From NCBI GenBank assembly GCA_028343215.1, contig JAOLYB010000002.1, forward strand, positions 62,001 through 126,000: a stretch of 64,000 nt of DNA, in the 5' to 3' direction. The notes beneath the pieces are model-generated. The model worked only from the letters and a program-made list of their open reading frames with translations, searched no databases and was not told the DNA's origin. Position numbers and translations under genes: made by a program. Below, piece by piece: positions 30,209-40,531 of the stretch. The first letter of the stretch is position 1; the number at the start of each line of letters is the position of its first letter. This stretch comes from Candidatus Nitrosopelagicus sp. GTDB lineage: Archaea > Thermoproteota > Nitrososphaeria > Nitrososphaerales > Nitrosopumilaceae.

Positions 30209-31611
30209 TGATTTAATTTTGATTTAATTAATTCAAGAGTTTTGACAGGATCAGCTTTACCTTTTGTTTTCTGCATTACTTTTCCAACTAGGAAATTCAC
30301 TGTTTCAGGACGTTCTTTTGCATCAATTACTGCCTGTTTTTCTTCTTCAAAAATTTGAGATATTATGGTATCAATTTCCGATGAATCAGAAACCTGACCC
30401 AAGTCCATTTCGTCCAATACCTCTTTTGTATCCTTGCCTGATTTCATAATTTCTTGAAGTGCAACCTTTGCAGAATTGCGAGTTATTGTTTTAGAGTTTA
30501 TTGCATCAACCAAGTCAGATAGGTGTCTAGAAGTAATCTTTGAATTTTGTTGTTTTTCTTTAGTATCTATGAAACCTATCACATCAGTTGTTATTAGATT
30601 TGCAATATCTTTTGCATTATGATCAGAGTATGCATTTTCAAATAATTTTGAATAGTATCTGTCTGATGCTATAATATCTGCAACCTGTGGTGCGATATCG
30701 AATTTTTGAATATATCTTTCTTTTTTAGAACTAATACTTTCAGGCATATTTTCTTTTAATCTATCTCTTGTACTTTGATCAATTGTTACCCAAGGTATGT
30801 CATTTTCTAAGAAGTATCTGTAATCTTGGTCTTCTTCTTTACTTCTAGAACTAACTGTTATCTTTCTTCTATCATCCCAGTGTCTGGTTTCTTGAGCAAT
30901 TTCGATATCTCTTTCAAACAAACTTTGTTGTCTTGTAATTTCAAAGTGTAATGCTTTTTCCAGGTCATGGAATGAACCTATATTTTTAATTTCAACTTTA
31001 TTTCCTCCTTCGATTGAAACATTTCCATCTGCACGCATTGCACCTTCTAAACCAGGTTCTGCAACCCCTAGGTTTTCCAGTAAATCCGATAAAATATTCA
31101 AAAATACTCTAACTTGACGTGGGCTTTCAAAATCAGGGTCTGTCACAATTTCAACTAACGGAGTTCCTGCACGATTGTAATCTACAAGCGTGATTTTAGT
31201 TCTTTCAGATGCACCCTCGTAAATTATTCGTCCAGGGTCTTCTTCTAATTGAATACGTCTAATCTTGATTTTTTTATCTTCAACACTGACATATCCCTCT
31301 CCTCCCACACTCATATCTCCATAAACATTGAGTTGTGTAATTTGAAAATTTTTTGGTAAATCTGGATAAAAATAATTTTTTCTAAAAAATGCAATTTTTT
31401 CAGGAGTATCACAAGTTAATGCAAGTGCAATACTGGTTGCAGATTCAACTGCTTTTTGATTTAATCTAGGTAATGAGCCGGGTAACCCCATACATACAGG
31501 ACAAATGTTATGGTTTGCTTCAAACTCCCGGTAATTTGCCTTACATGAACAAAATAATTTACTTTCTAACTTTGTTAATTGACAGTGGATTTCCAGTCCT
31601 ATTTTTGTCAT
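30205..31611 (-). CDS. gatB: Asp/Glu-tRNA amidotransferase subunit B
   Basis: KIGLEIHCQLTKLESKLFCSC, CPVCMGLPGSLP. Confidence 0.95.
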   Translation of the reverse strand: MTKIGLEIHCQLTKLESKLFCSCKANYREFEANHNICPVCMGLPGSLPRLNQKAVESATSIALALTCDTPEKIAFFRKNYFYPDLPKNFQITQLNVYGDMSVGGEGYVSVEDKKIKIRRIQLEEDPGRIIYEGASERTKITLVDYNRAGTPLVEIVTDPDFESPRQVRVFLNILSDLLENLGVAEPGLEGAMRADGNVSIEGGNKVEIKNIGSFHDLEKALHFEITRQQSLFERDIEIAQETRHWDDRRKITVSSRSKEEDQDYRYFLENDIPWVTIDQSTRDRLKENMPESISSKKERYIQKFDIAPQVADIIASDRYYSKLFENAYSDHNAKDIANLITTDVIGFIDTKEKQQNSKITSRHLSDLVDAINSKTITRNSAKVALQEIMKSGKDTKEVLDEMDLGQVSDSSEIDTIISQIFEEEKQAVIDAKERPETVNFLVGKVMQKTKGKADPVKTLELIKSKLNQ

Positions 31612-33056
31612 AATGGAACCTCCGGTAAATTGGTCTTTGATTCTAATGCATATGCAGATTGGAATAGTGACTTTTCGTTCAAACTATTTGCCATAATCTG
31701 CATTCCTATAGGAAGTCCATTAATCACACGGTATGGAACGGAAATTGCAGGCTTGCCAGTAAGATTTGCAGTAACGGTATTGTAATCTAACAACATTAGC
31801 GTTACAGGATCATCAATTTTTTCTCCAAATTTAAATGGCTGTACAGGTGCAGTAGGTGAAATAAGATAATCAAATTTTTCAAACGCTTTATTGATTTCAG
31901 AGATTAATTTTGATTTCACTTTTAGTGCCTTTAAGAAATATTTGCCTGCATGCCCTGCAGATGGTACAAATCCTCCTAGAATAATTCTACGTGTTACTTC
32001 TGGTCCAAATTTTGCCCGTGATTTAGATATGTAAGAATTGTATTCATAGCCTTCCGATTCTAATTCATAACCATAACGTATGTTATCATAACGTGCCAAA
32101 TTACTACCCGCTTCAGTTGAAGTTATCGTATAATATGCAGCAACAGTGTAAGGGATGGTAGGAAGTGTTACTTCTTCACATGAAGCACCCAAACTTTCAA
32201 AATCTCCTATAGCATCTTTTGTAGCTATGGAAACTTCTGAGCTTAAACCTTCAGACGTGGTCATTTCTTTTATAATTCCAATTTTCTTGCCTTCAATTCC
32301 ATCTTCAATATTTTCCAGATAATTCACATTATCATTATTAATTGTGGTATCATCATTAGCATCTTGACCAGCAATTATGTTTAACAAAAATGCAGAATCT
32401 TTTACAGTTTTTGTCATTGGACCAATCTGTTCAATACTATTTGCATAAGAAATCAGACCATATCTGCTGATTAATCCATATGTTGGTTTTAGACCTACAA
32501 CTGAACAAAAACTAGCAGGGTTTCTAACAGATCCTCCTGTATCAGAACCTAGGGATGCGAGACATTCATTTGCAGCAACAGATGCAGCACTTCCGCCTGA
32601 AGATCCTCCAGGTACATAGTCAAGATTCCAAGGATTTTTTGTAGGACCAAATGCACTAAATTCAGTAGTCAAGCCCATAGCAAATTCATCCAAATTTGTT
32701 TTACCAGTAATTACTGCATCTTCATCCTGTAAGCGATTTATAACCGTGGCAGTGTATGGAGCGATAAAATTTTCTAATATTTTTGAAGCACATGTAGTTT
32801 TAGTACCTGTGATGCAAATGTTATCTTTGATTGAAATAGGGAATCCATAGCATTGCCCAATTTTATCTCCAGATGATATTTTTTGATCAATTAGTTTTGC
32901 ATCGTTTAGTGCAGAATCATTTAATGATAGATATGCATGTACGTCACTATCTACATCTTTAATTCGTTGTAAAGTTTCAGCGGCAAACTCTTCAACAGTA
33001 AAAGTTCCAGATTTCACATCTTCGATGTATTTTAGAATAGAAGTGTTAAGGTTCAT
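31608..33056 (-). CDS. gatA: Asp/Glu-tRNA amidotransferase subunit A
   Basis: Amidase signature VPGGSSGGSAASVAANECLASLGSDTGGSVRNPASFC. Confidence 0.95.
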   Translation of the reverse strand: MNLNTSILKYIEDVKSGTFTVEEFAAETLQRIKDVDSDVHAYLSLNDSALNDAKLIDQKISSGDKIGQCYGFPISIKDNICITGTKTTCASKILENFIAPYTATVINRLQDEDAVITGKTNLDEFAMGLTTEFSAFGPTKNPWNLDYVPGGSSGGSAASVAANECLASLGSDTGGSVRNPASFCSVVGLKPTYGLISRYGLISYANSIEQIGPMTKTVKDSAFLLNIIAGQDANDDTTINNDNVNYLENIEDGIEGKKIGIIKEMTTSEGLSSEVSIATKDAIGDFESLGASCEEVTLPTIPYTVAAYYTITSTEAGSNLARYDNIRYGYELESEGYEYNSYISKSRAKFGPEVTRRIILGGFVPSAGHAGKYFLKALKVKSKLISEINKAFEKFDYLISPTAPVQPFKFGEKIDDPVTLMLLDYNTVTANLTGKPAISVPYRVINGLPIGMQIMANSLNEKSLFQSAYALESKTNLPEVPL

Positions 33057-33323
33057 CTAATTCATCTTTGGAGCACGAACATAATGTTCACGGAAGTTTT
33101 TTAAGGATTCAATTAGGTTTTTATCATTTGGAATAAATTCATCTTTTCGTAATTCGTTTAAGGATTTTTGTTGAGCAGTGATTTCTTCAGAAGATAGATC
33201 AATTTGGTCTAAAATATCAAAATATTCGAGCATTTTCTTTACACGGCTTACGTGTTCACCATGTTCTTCAAGATCAATTTTCATTAATTCTGCTACTCGG
33301 ATTATTTCTTCTTCATCAACCAT
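33057..33323 (-). CDS. gatC: Asp/Glu-tRNA amidotransferase subunit C
   Basis: 88 aa upstream of gatA; LEYFDILDQIDLS, VRAPKM. Confidence 0.88.
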   Translation of the reverse strand: MVDEEEIIRVAELMKIDLEEHGEHVSRVKKMLEYFDILDQIDLSSEEITAQQKSLNELRKDEFIPNDKNLIESLKNFREHYVRAPKMN

Positions 33324-33367
33324 GTTTTGAAGTAAAATATCCCATAGATATTATTTTGCTAGGACGA

Positions 33368-34678
33368 TTAAGGCGTTAGTCTGTCGACATCTCTAGGGTA
33401 GAACGTTGTATCCCGAATATTTTCAGTTCCAGTAAGAGCCATCATTAATCTTTCAAGACCGATTCCACATCCAGCATGAGGTGGAACACCGAAATCAAAT
33501 ATGTTAAGATGATAATCAAATGCCTCAGTTTTCATGCCTTTATTCTTCATTCTATCCTCTAATTCAGATTTTTTTTCAATTCTTGTGCTTCCAGAAGATA
33601 ATTCCAAATCTCCCCACATCAAATCAAATGATTCAGATATTTTTTCATCGTCTTTTTTCACCTTGACATAGAAAGGTTTTGGTCCCATTGGCCAGTCAAT
33701 AATGAAGTAAAATCCAGTTAAACCGATTTTTTGTAGGTTTTTTGGATACAAATCATCACCCCATTGCGCCTTGACTCCTGCAGCCTGCATCTTTTCAATT
33801 AATTCTGCATATTTGTAACGTGGAATTTTATCAGGAATATCGGGAACGCTAAATTCAACATCTGGGTTTTCTTTTACAAAATTCTGAACCGTAGTGATAC
33901 AGTTTTTGATTAGGTCTTCGATTCTGTCCATCACATCATTATAATCCACATATGCTTCTTCAAAATCAATAGAAATTGCTTCAGACAAATGTCGATTTGT
34001 TCTAGAGGGTTCGGCTCTAAATATTGGAGCGATTTCAAAAACTTTTTCAAAACTCATTGTCAATTGTTCTTTGTAAAGTTGGGGGCTCTGAGCTAAGAAT
34101 GCTTCTTTATTGTAATAGAAGATTGGAAATAATGCTGCACCGCCTTCGGTAGCAGTAGCAATCATTTTTGGAGTATTAATTTCAACAAAATCTTCTTTTC
34201 CAAAATAATCTCGTAGTGCTTTTAGTGTGACACTTCTTGCAAGAAATATTTTTTGCAAAACATTTCGTCTAAGATCAATAGCCCTTACTTCTAATCGAGT
34301 ATCAATATTTTTCACAGTTTTTGCATACGGTTCAAATGGCGGGATTTTTTCAACTTCTGAAAAAACTCTCATCTCACTTGGAACTACCTCGATTCCTGTA
34401 GGAGATTTTTCATTTTTTCTAGTTTTACCAATTACTGCAATTGATGAATGTTCTTTTAGATGTGATAGTTTTTCACGAATATCATCGTCACATTCTCCAC
34501 TTTTTGTGATAATCTGAATATTTCCTAATTTGTCACGAATTGTGGCAAATACAATATTTCCATGACCTCGAACTGTTACGACCCAGCCCATTACAACTAC
34601 ATCTGTACCTTCAGCCAGAGAATTTAATTCAGTTGAATGATGTGTTCGTCTAAGATCTCCTAGTTCAGTTCCAATCAT
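33368..34678 (-). CDS. aspS: Aspartyl-tRNA synthetase (archaeal type)
   Basis: OB fold WVVTVRGHGNIVFATIRDKLG; class II motifs, PHAGCGIGLERLMMALTG. Confidence 0.95.
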   Translation of the reverse strand: MIGTELGDLRRTHHSTELNSLAEGTDVVVMGWVVTVRGHGNIVFATIRDKLGNIQIITKSGECDDDIREKLSHLKEHSSIAVIGKTRKNEKSPTGIEVVPSEMRVFSEVEKIPPFEPYAKTVKNIDTRLEVRAIDLRRNVLQKIFLARSVTLKALRDYFGKEDFVEINTPKMIATATEGGAALFPIFYYNKEAFLAQSPQLYKEQLTMSFEKVFEIAPIFRAEPSRTNRHLSEAISIDFEEAYVDYNDVMDRIEDLIKNCITTVQNFVKENPDVEFSVPDIPDKIPRYKYAELIEKMQAAGVKAQWGDDLYPKNLQKIGLTGFYFIIDWPMGPKPFYVKVKKDDEKISESFDLMWGDLELSSGSTRIEKKSELEDRMKNKGMKTEAFDYHLNIFDFGVPPHAGCGIGLERLMMALTGTENIRDTTFYPRDVDRLTP

Positions 34679-34753
34679 TTAGTTTAAAGTAATTTTTTGG
34701 GTTTATTTTACATTTGGTTTACAATTTTTATTTTAGAGTATAATTGACAGTAT

Positions 34754-34960
34754 ATGAATACGCGAGAGCAAGCTATTGCCTACATATCAGGGGCTATTGC
34801 CACATATTCTCTTAGAAAAGAACGTGGAGAATTGGAAGATCAGGCGTCAATGTATGATTTTCTAGCAAAAACCATTCCTGAAGATCTTGAATCTGAAGCA
34901 AAAATAGAGTTAATCGATGAGATCTTTCAATATGTTTCAAGAAAATTATCTAGGGAATAG
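34754..34960 (+). CDS. Hypothetical protein
   Basis: 68-aa ORF between aspS and purP. Confidence 0.6.
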   Translation: MNTREQAIAYISGAIATYSLRKERGELEDQASMYDFLAKTIPEDLESEAKIELIDEIFQYVSRKLSRE

Positions 34961-34994
34961 ATTCAAAAAGCCAATCGGATAAGAAAAAATACTC

Positions 34995-36020
34995 TTGACA
35001 AGCATTGCCACTTTAGGGTCTCACTGTTCATTACAAGTTTTGAAAGGTGCAAAAGATGAAGGATTCAAAACAATACTTGTTTGTGAAAAAAAACGTGAGA
35101 AATTATATAGACGATTCAAGTTTATTGATGAATTAATTATTGTTGATAAATTTTCCGAGATATTAGATGCAAAAATACAAGATAAACTCAAACAACAAGA
35201 TGCAATATTAATTCCTCATGGAACATTAATTGCTCAAATGAGCTCTGAAGAGATTGAATCTATCACGGTCCCAATTTTTGGCAATAAATGGATTTTGAGA
35301 TGGGAATCGGATAGAACCATGAAGGAACAACTCATGAGAGAAGCAACCCTTCCAATGCCAAAACCCGTAACAGAACCAAAAGATATTGAAAAATTAGTAA
35401 TTGTGAAAAGACAAGGAGCTGCTGGAGGTAAAGGATATTTCATGGCAGCTAATGAAGACGATTACAATACAAAAAGAAATCAGTTAATTTCTGAAGGAGT
35501 AATTTCAAAAGATGAAACGCTTTACATTCAAGAATATGCAGCAGGCGTTCTAGCCTATTTACAATTCTTCTACTCCCCGTTAACTGGAGAATTAGAATTC
35601 TTTGGAGTGGATCAAAGACACGAATCAGACATAGAAGGTTTAGGAAGAATTCCATCAGAACAACAATTAAAATCAAAAAAAGTTCCATCCTTTAATGTAA
35701 TTGGAAATAGTCCTCTAGTTTTGAGAGAATCTTTATTGGATGAGGTGTATAAGATGGGTGAAAATTTTGTTGAAGCCGCAAAAAGAGTTGTATCTCCTGG
35801 CATGAATGGTCCATTTTGTATTGAAGGCGTATATGATGAAAATGCTAAATTTACATCATTTGAGTTTTCAGCAAGAATTGTTGCAGGAACTAACATCTAC
35901 ATGGATGGTTCACCCTACTATTCATTATTGTTCAATGAAAGTATGAGTATGGGAAAAAGAATTGCAAGAGAGATTAAGATTGCAGCAGAAAAAAATGAAA
36001 TAGAAAAAATCGTTACCTAG
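34995..36020 (+). CDS. purP: 5-formaminoimidazole-4-carboxamide ribonucleotide synthetase (TTG start)
   Basis: TSIATLGSHCSLQVLKGAKDEGFKTILVCEKKRE; archaeal ATP-grasp PurP features. Confidence 0.9.
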   Translation: MTSIATLGSHCSLQVLKGAKDEGFKTILVCEKKREKLYRRFKFIDELIIVDKFSEILDAKIQDKLKQQDAILIPHGTLIAQMSSEEIESITVPIFGNKWILRWESDRTMKEQLMREATLPMPKPVTEPKDIEKLVIVKRQGAAGGKGYFMAANEDDYNTKRNQLISEGVISKDETLYIQEYAAGVLAYLQFFYSPLTGELEFFGVDQRHESDIEGLGRIPSEQQLKSKKVPSFNVIGNSPLVLRESLLDEVYKMGENFVEAAKRVVSPGMNGPFCIEGVYDENAKFTSFEFSARIVAGTNIYMDGSPYYSLLFNESMSMGKRIAREIKIAAEKNEIEKIVT

Positions 36021-36022
36021 AA

Positions 36023-36439
36023 TTATTGTAATGCTCTAGGAATTTTTTTGATTAGATGTGAGATAGATATTCTACCTGGACCACTAACAATTATCACTAG
36101 ACTTGCAGCAAGAAGAATCAAATCAAATTCATAACCCTTGTCACCCGTAAGACTAGTTGCACCTTTAACAAGAAAGATTGCTCCAAGCATTACTATCGAT
36201 AGTAATGCACCAGACAATCTTGTTAGAACTCCAATTAAGAGTAAAATTCCAGGTACAAATTCAGCTAGTGCTATAGGAATTTGCATTTCTGCAGGAATGC
36301 CCATACTAGATATCCATCCACCGAATCCAGGATTTCCAAATTTTCCAAATCCATGAACTATGAAGATAACGCCAATAGTTGCACGCATACCCAAATGTGC
36401 AATGTCATGAAGTTTACTTGTAGAAAGTTCTGCATTCAT
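36023..36439 (-). CDS. DoxX-family membrane protein
   Basis: HLGMRATIGVIFIVHGFGKFGNPGF...LLIGVLTRLSGALL. Confidence 0.9.
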   Translation of the reverse strand: MNAELSTSKLHDIAHLGMRATIGVIFIVHGFGKFGNPGFGGWISSMGIPAEMQIPIALAEFVPGILLLIGVLTRLSGALLSIVMLGAIFLVKGATSLTGDKGYEFDLILLAASLVIIVSGPGRISISHLIKKIPRALQ

Positions 36440-36492
36440 ATTTTCTGCATTTTTTTATGAGATAATAATCAATCGGGTGTTTTCTAAATAGA

Positions 36493-36927
36493 CTAGAACG
36501 TTAACGACATTCGAATGTGATCAATTCCAACTCTTTGGAATATCTCTCCTTCTTCAATAAAACCACACTTTTTGTAGAATCCCCTTACAGAGTAGATGGA
36601 ATCCAATATCAGTTGAGAAAAGTTTTTTGTAGAATAATATTCCGTTATTTGTAAAATACAGTTTTTTCCATAATTTTTTGCTCTAAACTCTTTAAGGATA
36701 GCCATCCTCTCGAGCTTTATTGTATTTTCTATACGACGAATTCTTACAGAACCAGCGATTTTTTTTCCATCAAATATTAAAAAATGATCACATGTTTCAT
36801 CATGTTTATCAAATAATTCAGATTCCAAAATTCCTAATTCAGTGTTAAAGACAGATTTACGTATATTTCGTATATGTGAAAAGTCCTCATCATTGAAATT
36901 TAATTTTAATATATTAATTTCAATCAT
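36493..36927 (-). CDS. GNAT-family acetyltransferase
   Basis: IAGSVRIRRIENTIKLERMAILKEFRAKNYGKNCI...VRGFYKKCGFIEEG. Confidence 0.9.
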   Translation of the reverse strand: MIEINILKLNFNDEDFSHIRNIRKSVFNTELGILESELFDKHDETCDHFLIFDGKKIAGSVRIRRIENTIKLERMAILKEFRAKNYGKNCILQITEYYSTKNFSQLILDSIYSVRGFYKKCGFIEEGEIFQRVGIDHIRMSLTF

Positions 36928-36936
36928 AAATGAACA

Positions 36937-37317
36937 TTATTTCTTATTAGAGCTGTTTGGATAGAGATGTAAAGTTGCATCATTATTGTCAAATGTGATT
37001 TCAGCTCTTCCAATTCTACTCTTGTATAGTTTAACTTTTTTACCTTCCACAAAATTAAATTTTTCAATTTCCACTAATGTTAATTCTTCAAGTTTTACCA
37101 AAGTTTTGTAAACGGCAGATAAGGATATGTTTAACTCTTCAGCGATTTTTGGGGCATCTTTTGAATCTTTAGTTATTGAAAATAATACTGAACGATGACA
37201 TGCATTAGTTAATGAATCCATGATTTTTTGAGTTATGTCATATTCACTTAATTGTAAAATATTTGGCTTAGGAAGCGCCTCACGAACAATACTTTTCTTT
37301 ATATTATTTGGGGTCAT
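36937..37317 (-). CDS. Winged-HTH transcriptional regulator
   Basis: YDITQKIMDSLTNACHRSVLFSITKDSKDAPKIAEELNISLSAVYKTLVKLEELTLV. Confidence 0.82.
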   Translation of the reverse strand: MTPNNIKKSIVREALPKPNILQLSEYDITQKIMDSLTNACHRSVLFSITKDSKDAPKIAEELNISLSAVYKTLVKLEELTLVEIEKFNFVEGKKVKLYKSRIGRAEITFDNNDATLHLYPNSSNKK

Positions 37318-37642
37318 TTGGAGTCAAGGTTAATGATGCCTCAGGTTTTTTTATACTTATCTCGGCGTCCTTTATTCTACTCCGGTAAACCTTGAATCTA
37401 CGACCTTTTTCAGAAATTTGCCAGCTGTCTACATGGATTAATGTTAGCTCTTCCAAATCAGAGATTTTTTTATAAACGGAGCTTAAAGGAATTTTATGTT
37501 TTTCAGATAATTCCGCAGCAGTTTTTCCTTTTCGGATAATTGAGAAAATAATTGCACGGGATTCTGCATCGGCTAACATTTCAATAACTTTCTGAGTTAC
37601 ATCATATTTTTTTAATTGAGGTAAAGTTATTCGTTTAGTCAT
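37304..37642 (-). CDS. Winged-HTH transcriptional regulator (paralog of 36937)
   Basis: YDVTQKVIEMLADAESRAIIFSIIRKGKTAAELSEKHKIPLSSVYKKISDLEELTLI. Confidence 0.82.
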   Translation of the reverse strand: MTKRITLPQLKKYDVTQKVIEMLADAESRAIIFSIIRKGKTAAELSEKHKIPLSSVYKKISDLEELTLIHVDSWQISEKGRRFKVYRSRIKDAEISIKKPEASLTLTPNDPK

Positions 37643-37716
37643 GAATGTTTCTAAAATAAACTATATTTAACACACATTATATATTCTTAGAATTTAGAAT
37701 GAGATTATAGAATGAA

Positions 37717-37929
37717 TTAATGGCAAGGGAAACCAGCGGCATGTCTCATATCATGTGTTAATTCATGTATGAACATTTCATCAAATGCTTGTTCACCCAT
37801 AACTACACTGAAAATATGTCCTTGGTCAAAACCTACTACGAATAATCCAAATCCAAATACAAGCGCCAATACAGCAATTGCAATTTTAGAAACACCCGAA
37901 CTAGTAATTGTAGTTTGTTCTTGTGACAT
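37717..37929 (-). CDS. CbtB-like cobalt transporter small subunit
   Basis: Single TM helix followed by ...FIHELTHDMRHAAGFPCH, typical CbtB His-rich C-terminus. Confidence 0.82.
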   Translation of the reverse strand: MSQEQTTITSSGVSKIAIAVLALVFGFGLFVVGFDQGHIFSVVMGEQAFDEMFIHELTHDMRHAAGFPCH

Positions 37930-37983
37930 TGATTTTTTGAAGAAACTTATCTATTTAAAAGTAATTAAAAACCGGCTCATTGT

Positions 37984-38634
37984 ATGAAGATCTATTTTTT
38001 AGCAATACCAATCATTGTTGGAGTACTTATAGGAATTGGGCTTGTTAGTAACTTAGATCAAGATTCCGGTAATTCATCAGTTTTAACCAAAGAGAATCTA
38101 ATCGAAGGAACTATCATAATGGGCAATCCGAATGCCAAGATTACAATAATTGAATTTGGAGACTACCAGTGTACTTTTTGTTATAAATTTCATGATGAAA
38201 CAATGAAGAAGATTACCGACAAATATATCAAAACAAATAATGTGAATTTTATCTATAAAGACTTTCCATTAAATGGTGAACAATCGATTTTGGCATCTGA
38301 AGCAGTCTATTGTGCGCAAAAACAAAACAAGTTTTGGGAATATCACAATACATTGTATAATAATTGGGGAGGGGAAAATACAGGATGGATAACTGAAAAT
38401 GTTTTACTAGGATTTGCCAGAGATTTAGAAATGAATCCGGATGATTTTAGTCAATGTTTAGGAAAATCGGAGTTTAGACAGAAAGTTCTGGATAATGAAA
38501 AATTTGGTCGAGAAATTGGCATCAATGCAACACCGTCATTTTTGATATTTAATGACAATGAGATATATCGAATAATCGGTGCACAGCCATTTGAAAAATT
38601 TGAACAGGCATTTCAAAAACTTGGAAACTCATGA
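37984..38634 (+). CDS. DsbA-like thioredoxin-fold protein
   Basis: EFGDYQCTFCYKFHDETMKKI, GINATPSFLIF; N-terminal TM. Confidence 0.9.
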   Translation: MKIYFLAIPIIVGVLIGIGLVSNLDQDSGNSSVLTKENLIEGTIIMGNPNAKITIIEFGDYQCTFCYKFHDETMKKITDKYIKTNNVNFIYKDFPLNGEQSILASEAVYCAQKQNKFWEYHNTLYNNWGGENTGWITENVLLGFARDLEMNPDDFSQCLGKSEFRQKVLDNEKFGREIGINATPSFLIFNDNEIYRIIGAQPFEKFEQAFQKLGNS

Positions 38635-38679
38635 AATTGATATTTTAACTCAAAAAAGGTTACATAAAATTAATAGAAT

Positions 38680-38862
38680 TTAGCAATCATAACCAATAGT
38701 TTTCATACCATAACAAGGCTTGTTTCCCTTACTCCAGCATTTACAAGAACAAGAAACGGCTTTTCCAGTTTCTAAATCTTTCACAACTTTATGAAATACT
38801 CCTTCTCTAACTTTTGATTCAATAGATATTGTTTCATATCGTTCATCATCCGAATTAGTCAT
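38680..38862 (-). CDS. Cys-rich small protein
   Basis: 60 aa, AVSCSCKCWSKGNKPCYGMKTIGYDC. Confidence 0.6.
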   Translation of the reverse strand: MTNSDDERYETISIESKVREGVFHKVVKDLETGKAVSCSCKCWSKGNKPCYGMKTIGYDC

Positions 38863-38980
38863 TATTCTTAGATATTATATCCCCTAAAAAAAGTTAAAAA
38901 AATAGGTATGTTAGTTAAATGATCAATCATGGATAAGAAATCAGCACATGGAATATTAACGTCACATTCTAAAATCACCT

Positions 38981-39184
38981 ATGGATGGAGAAACAAAATA
39001 TGTGGCTTTGGAAGAATTCTTAATGAATAAAACCGAGAATATTACTCTAACATTCATAGAAATTAACGAAATAATTGGAAAAAAACTTCCAGTACCAAGT
39101 GATTCAGCAGTATTCAAAGCAGGTTACAAAGTTGAGAAGATTGATTTTAAAACAAAATCAGTGATATTTTCAAAAATTGAATAA
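38981..39184 (+). CDS. Hypothetical small protein
   Basis: 67 aa; YVALEEFLMNKTENITLTFIEINEIIGKKLP. Confidence 0.6.
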   Translation: MDGETKYVALEEFLMNKTENITLTFIEINEIIGKKLPVPSDSAVFKAGYKVEKIDFKTKSVIFSKIE

Positions 39185-39253
39185 TCAACTAAAAATCCGT
39201 TAAGCTGCGAACAATCACTAATGTTAATATTCTGAGTCAAGGACTATTAGAAA

Positions 39254-40531
39254 ATGGGAAAATTTGAGGTTCAAAATGTAGATTCTGTAAAAATGTACAA
39301 GATTAGAAAAACATTAGAAGAGTTAACTCAACATTCAGGTCGTGGAACTGAACTTATCACGGTGTATATTCCAAAAGGTCAACAACTTCATGAAGTAATG
39401 ACACAGTTAAGAGAAGAACAAGGTACTGCAGACAATATAAAATCAGATTTGACTAGAACTCATGTGGTAGATTCATTGTCAAAAGTACAACAAAGATTGA
39501 AACTGTACAAAAAAACACCAGAAAAAGGGTTAGTAGTATTCTGTGGTGCACTTCCAAGAGAAGGAGGAGGTCCACCAGGAAGTGAAGTTGTAAAAATATA
39601 TGAAATAGACCCACCTAAAGATTTGACCACATCATTATACCGATGTGATGATCATTTTCATACCGATATTTTGAAAGACATGTTACAAGATGACAATATT
39701 ATTGGGCTATTGGCAATTGATGCAAAAGATGCAGGATGGGGATTATTGCACGGAGACAAACTAGAAGTTTTAAAACAAACAGGTTCAGGAGTTGCAGGAA
39801 AACACAGACAAGGAGGACAATCAGCAAAACGATTTCAAAAATTAAGGGAAATGGAATTACAATACTATTTTAACAGAGTTGCAGAAATAACTAGAGAGTA
39901 TTTTATTGACATCTATAAAGTAAAAGGATTGATTGTATCAGGTCCAGGTCCAACAAAAGAAGAATTTGTGAATAAAGAGTATTTAGAATACAGATTACAA
40001 AATAACATAATCGCTACAATTGATGCATCATATTCAGGTGCAGAAGGAATCAGAGAAGCGTTTTCAAAGTGCTCAGATATTTTATCAAATTTCAGAATGG
40101 TAGAAGAGAAAAAAATAATTGAAAAATTATTTCAAGAAATTAATACAAATTCAGGGTTAGGAAGTTATGGTCTAAAAGAAGTAATTGAGATGTTAAAAAA
40201 TAACATTGCTGGAATGGTGGTTATCTCAGACGATATCAATATGAGTCGAATTCAAAAGACATGTAAAAGATGTTCAAAGGTAGAAGATGAACTGATTGAA
40301 TTTGGAAAAAGAATTGCAAGAAAAACAGAAATGAAGAATATAGCATGTTCAGAATGTAAATCAACAGATTTTGAAATAATTGATCAAGATCTTGTAGACT
40401 ATATTGCATTAACTGCAGCTCAAACGGGAACTAAGGTGGAGGTTGTTTCAGGAAAAACAGAACACGGAGTAATGTTAGGCAGTTTAGGAAATATAGCAGC
40501 TATACTTCGTTATAATCCAAATCGCAGTTAG
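39254..40531 (+). CDS. prf1: Peptide chain release factor aRF1
   Basis: GRGTELITVYIPKGQQL, GTADNIKSDLTRTHVVDSL, GSGVAGKHRQGGQSAKRF (GGQ-like). Confidence 0.95.
   Translation: MGKFEVQNVDSVKMYKIRKTLEELTQHSGRGTELITVYIPKGQQLHEVMTQLREEQGTADNIKSDLTRTHVVDSLSKVQQRLKLYKKTPEKGLVVFCGALPREGGGPPGSEVVKIYEIDPPKDLTTSLYRCDDHFHTDILKDMLQDDNIIGLLAIDAKDAGWGLLHGDKLEVLKQTGSGVAGKHRQGGQSAKRFQKLREMELQYYFNRVAEITREYFIDIYKVKGLIVSGPGPTKEEFVNKEYLEYRLQNNIIATIDASYSGAEGIREAFSKCSDILSNFRMVEEKKIIEKLFQEINTNSGLGSYGLKEVIEMLKNNIAGMVVISDDINMSRIQKTCKRCSKVEDELIEFGKRIARKTEMKNIACSECKSTDFEIIDQDLVDYIALTAAQTGTKVEVVSGKTEHGVMLGSLGNIAAILRYNPNRS

Noticed and set aside
38931-39030. Short ORF MDKKSAHGILTSHSKITYGWRNKICGFGRILNE overlapping the 38981 gene
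   Set aside because: Shares sequence with the better supported 38981-39184 frame; no independent support.
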